Assembly (NCBI GenBank): GCA_002763085.1
Contig: PFCY01000069.1
Location: 1-24,827, forward strand
DNA: 24,827 nt
Direction of reading: 5' to 3'
Origin: Candidatus Pacearchaeota archaeon CG10_big_fil_rev_8_21_14_0_10_32_14
GTDB lineage: Archaea; Nanobdellota; Nanobdellia; Pacearchaeales; GW2011-AR1
Below are positions 23,447 to 24,827 of this stretch, one piece after another (positions within the stretch are counted from its first letter, which is position 1; every line of letters begins with the position of its first letter). A program made the translations under genes and the position numbers. The notes below the pieces were generated by a model, which saw nothing but the letters and a program-made list of their open reading frames with translations, did no database searches and was not told where the DNA came from.

Positions 23447-23461
23447 AGAATAGGGAATAAA

Positions 23462-23578
23462 ATGAAAAGTAATCAAATAGGTAAACATGATAATCAAAGA
23501 ATTGTGACCGGAAAAGATGGTGAAACGTTTTATCTTCCAGACCATTATGAGAGTAAAGTATTGGAGGTATTCGAATGA
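23462..23578 (+). pseudogene. C-terminal remnant of a barnase/RNase N1-type toxin, 38 codons
   Basis: The peptide contains DNQRIVTGKDGETFYLPDHY. In barnase the end of the enzyme reads DRI followed 15 residues after Arg87 by His102 in DHY. Here Arg13 and His28 have exactly that spacing, with Asp27 and Tyr29 flanking as in barnase. The part that would hold the catalytic Glu73 and the substrate-binding N-terminus is missing, since the frame begins about 8 residues before the Arg motif. It cannot be an active ribonuclease. It ends in an ATGA overlap with an intact barstar gene, the cognate inhibitor. Confidence 0.7.
23563..23567 (+). promoter_or_regulatory. Shine-Dalgarno sequence of the barstar gene
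   Basis: GGAGG ends 7 bases before the ATG at 23575, inside the toxin remnant. It shows that the barstar gene is translated in its own right even though the upstream frame is broken. Confidence 0.65.
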
Positions 23579-24015
23579 AAAAAGAATACCCTTCTGTTAA
23601 CTATTGTTTAATAAAAGATTATGAACAAATAAAAAATAAAATTAATAAAGATTCCCATGTGATTAATATCGACTTTTCATCATTTAAAGACTTATCAGAA
23701 TTTAAAGAGTTTTTAAGATCAATAATCGATGTCCCACAGCATTATCTCAATAATCTTGATTCATTGCAAGATTTATTTTTTGAATTGCCCTATTTTGTAA
23801 AAAATAAAAAAATAATAGTACTATTGAAGAATTATAACCAATTGATGGTGTTAAACAAGTATTATTATGATAACTTTATAGATATTCTAGCATGTGCATC
23901 GAAATTTTTAGAAGATAATAAAGAAGGTGACCTCAAGACTTTTGTTTTTGTTGAGGGTAATAAACAAATGAAAAAATTAATCGATTATCAGAGTAAATTA
24001 ATAAAAAAAGGGTAA
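23575..24015 (+). CDS. Barstar-family ribonuclease inhibitor (immunity protein), 146 aa
   Basis: Barstar blocks barnase by inserting an aspartate into its active site. The match is clear around residues 34-70: FSSFKDLSEFKEFLRSIIDV then PQHYLNNLDSLQDLFFELPY. This aligns with the barstar segment where Tyr29 and Asp39 lie; Tyr57 and Asp66 are the equivalents here, while the barstar Trp38 is Gln65. KKIIVLLKNYNQL corresponds to the next strand and helix. The protein is longer than barstar (about 90 aa) at both ends. It is coupled to the barnase-type remnant by ATGA. Confidence 0.82.
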   Translation: MKKEYPSVNYCLIKDYEQIKNKINKDSHVINIDFSSFKDLSEFKEFLRSIIDVPQHYLNNLDSLQDLFFELPYFVKNKKIIVLLKNYNQLMVLNKYYYDNFIDILACASKFLEDNKEGDLKTFVFVEGNKQMKKLIDYQSKLIKKG

Positions 24016-24016
24016 A

Positions 24017-24736
24017 ATGAAAAATGAAAATAGAGTTTACATTGTAGGGTTATTAATATCATTAATAATTATTTTTATGAGTCAAGGAATTCTTGCTGAT
24101 GAAAGTCCTGCACTTCTTTATGCTCACGATGTAATTGTTCCAAAAACGAATAATCTAGATTTACAAGGTTCTCACAAGATTAATTTAAATTTAGGTTCGT
24201 CAAGTTACTCTTATAAAATAAGGTTGCCAAGAGGAACTAATAATTTACAACCAAACCTAGAATTATTTTATAGTAGTCTTAATGTTTTAGATAAACCTAA
24301 TATCTTAGGGGGAGGGTGGAAGATTTCAGAAAACTATATAAAAAGATCTACTAATAAATCTTTTAGTTATATTGGAGACGATGAATTCAAATTCAATATC
24401 ACCGACGGAACTGGAGCAACTGTTGCATGGCTTGGAAGTGAAGGGAATATTGTTTTGAAAGGAACTTGCACCTCTGGAGGAACATGTACCGCACCCGCAA
24501 ATTCATTTATCATCAAAGATTCTACTGGAGATACAAAGGCATTTATTGACAGTGATGGAAATTTATGTATTGAGAGTGCAACATCTTGTGAAGCAAGTTC
24601 AGAACAAACATCTTGCACATCACCGAACGATTCATTTATTGTAAAAGATGACGCGGGAAATGAAGTTATTGTGATAGATTCAACGAATGGAAATTTATGT
24701 TCGACAGGGGGCATCTATGAATCATCGACGCCATAA
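24017..24736 (+). CDS. Secreted SpvB-like head fused to surface-protein repeats, truncated, 239 aa
   Basis: Residues 1-27 form a signal peptide (VGLLISLIIIFMSQGILA). Residues about 36-115 match the N-terminal SpvB/TcB-type module that opens many large RHS proteins: SSYSYKIRLPRGTNNLQPNL, LFYSSLN and GGGWKISENYIKR. From about residue 122 the text changes to three copies of a hairpin repeat (FNITDGTGATVAWLGSEGN, SFIIKDSTGDTKAFIDSDGN, SFIVKDDAGNEVIVIDS), of the kind seen in large archaeal surface proteins, with cysteines between them. Base composition also becomes more GC-rich near 24390. The frame then ends. Full SpvB/RHS proteins are over 1000 residues, so this is a chimeric fragment. It follows barstar with a TAA-A-ATG junction. 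Confidence 0.7.
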   Translation: MKNENRVYIVGLLISLIIIFMSQGILADESPALLYAHDVIVPKTNNLDLQGSHKINLNLGSSSYSYKIRLPRGTNNLQPNLELFYSSLNVLDKPNILGGGWKISENYIKRSTNKSFSYIGDDEFKFNITDGTGATVAWLGSEGNIVLKGTCTSGGTCTAPANSFIIKDSTGDTKAFIDSDGNLCIESATSCEASSEQTSCTSPNDSFIVKDDAGNEVIVIDSTNGNLCSTGGIYESSTP

Positions 24737-24827
24737 ACGGCTTCATCCCATATTACAAAAATTAATTTATTTATAATAAAGATTTTGTTTGGTATTAGGG
24801 TGGGACTCAATTTGGGTGGGCAAGTAA
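24737..24827. other. Window end, no gene assigned
   Basis: No convincing frame is visible in these 91 bases. An AT-rich element (TTATTTATAATAAAG, about 24765-24780) could be a promoter for a gene beyond the window. A short GGGTGGG word occurs twice (from about 24799 and 24814), too short to interpret. Confidence 0.3.

Noticed and set aside
24367..24714. A 115-codon minus-strand frame opposite the truncated SpvB-like gene
   Set aside because: The plus strand has a signal peptide, a recognisable module and repeats; the minus frame shows no domain and is a shadow.
19654..24736. The RHS region as evidence that the fragment is bacterial
   Set aside because: The same fragment carries eS4, eL32, eL19, aIF1, prefoldin and a DUF106 protein in archaeal order; the toxin genes use the same junction style (TAA-A-ATG, ATGA).
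24799..24820. Two copies of GGGTGGG near the window end
   Set aside because: Too short and too close to the edge to support a repeat or structured element.
19557..24827. An insertion sequence, integrase or tRNA attachment site bounding the toxin region
   Set aside because: I found no transposase or integrase frame, no tRNA and no clear terminal inverted repeats in the window; the island's right border may lie outside it.

Overview
The window reads as a chromosome fragment of an AT-rich archaeon, most likely a DPANN lineage of the Woesearchaeota/Pacearchaeota kind. It carries archaeal/eukaryotic-type ribosomal proteins (eS4, eL32, eL19), an SUI1-type aIF1, prefoldin alpha, an archaeal SecY and an EMC3/DUF106 insertase. 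TATA boxes lie about 26-27 bp before several start codons, as in leaderless archaeal transcripts. The lineage call is inferred from style (small genes, lysine-rich r-protein tails, surface-protein repeats), not from a phylogeny.

Layout. 1-1161: an unrecognised 244-aa gene and a convergent small membrane-anchored cysteine protein. 1315-15705: the spc/S10-type superoperon, all on the + strand, in the order uL3-uL4-uL23-uL2-uS19-uL22-uS3-uL29-aIF1-uS17-uL14-[unknown 91 aa]-uL24-eS4-uL5-[34-aa ORF]-uS14-uS8-uL6-eL32-eL19-uL18-[19-aa ORF]-uS5-uL30-uL15-SecY-EMC3/DUF106. Its genes are joined mostly by a stop, one base and a start, by 1-4 base overlaps, or by direct abutment. No rnp1 (Rpp29) lies between aIF1 and uS17, where many archaea have it. 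15724-18207 (minus): a large membrane-anchored surface protein with propeller-like repeats, a papain-like domain that seems to lack its catalytic residues, and a dockerin-like C-terminus. It diverges from prefoldin alpha plus a SpoIIM-type membrane protein (18266-19556), and one TATA element sits between the two starts.

19654-24736 is the accessory part and the most interesting. It looks like a compact archaeal polymorphic-toxin locus: (1) a secreted mini-RHS protein with a C-terminal toxin domain, followed by a WapI-like immunity gene; (2) an orphan RHS tail without signal peptide carrying a different, nuclease-like toxin domain, followed by its own immunity gene; (3) a 33-codon ORF coupled to another probable immunity gene; (4) a 38-codon remnant of a barnase/RNase N1-type toxin coupled to an intact barstar gene; (5) a secreted SpvB-like head that switches to surface-protein repeats and stops. 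The two RHS tails share a 375-bp block, of which the last 198 bp before the toxin domains are identical while the first 177 bp differ at about 24 positions. That pattern fits gene conversion at a toxin-tail exchange point.

How the parts relate: the first part makes ribosomes and the membrane-insertion route (SecY, EMC3-like) through which the membrane-anchored and secreted proteins of the second part would pass. The toxin locus probably mediates conflict with relatives, host or neighbours, with immunity genes kept after their toxins decayed.
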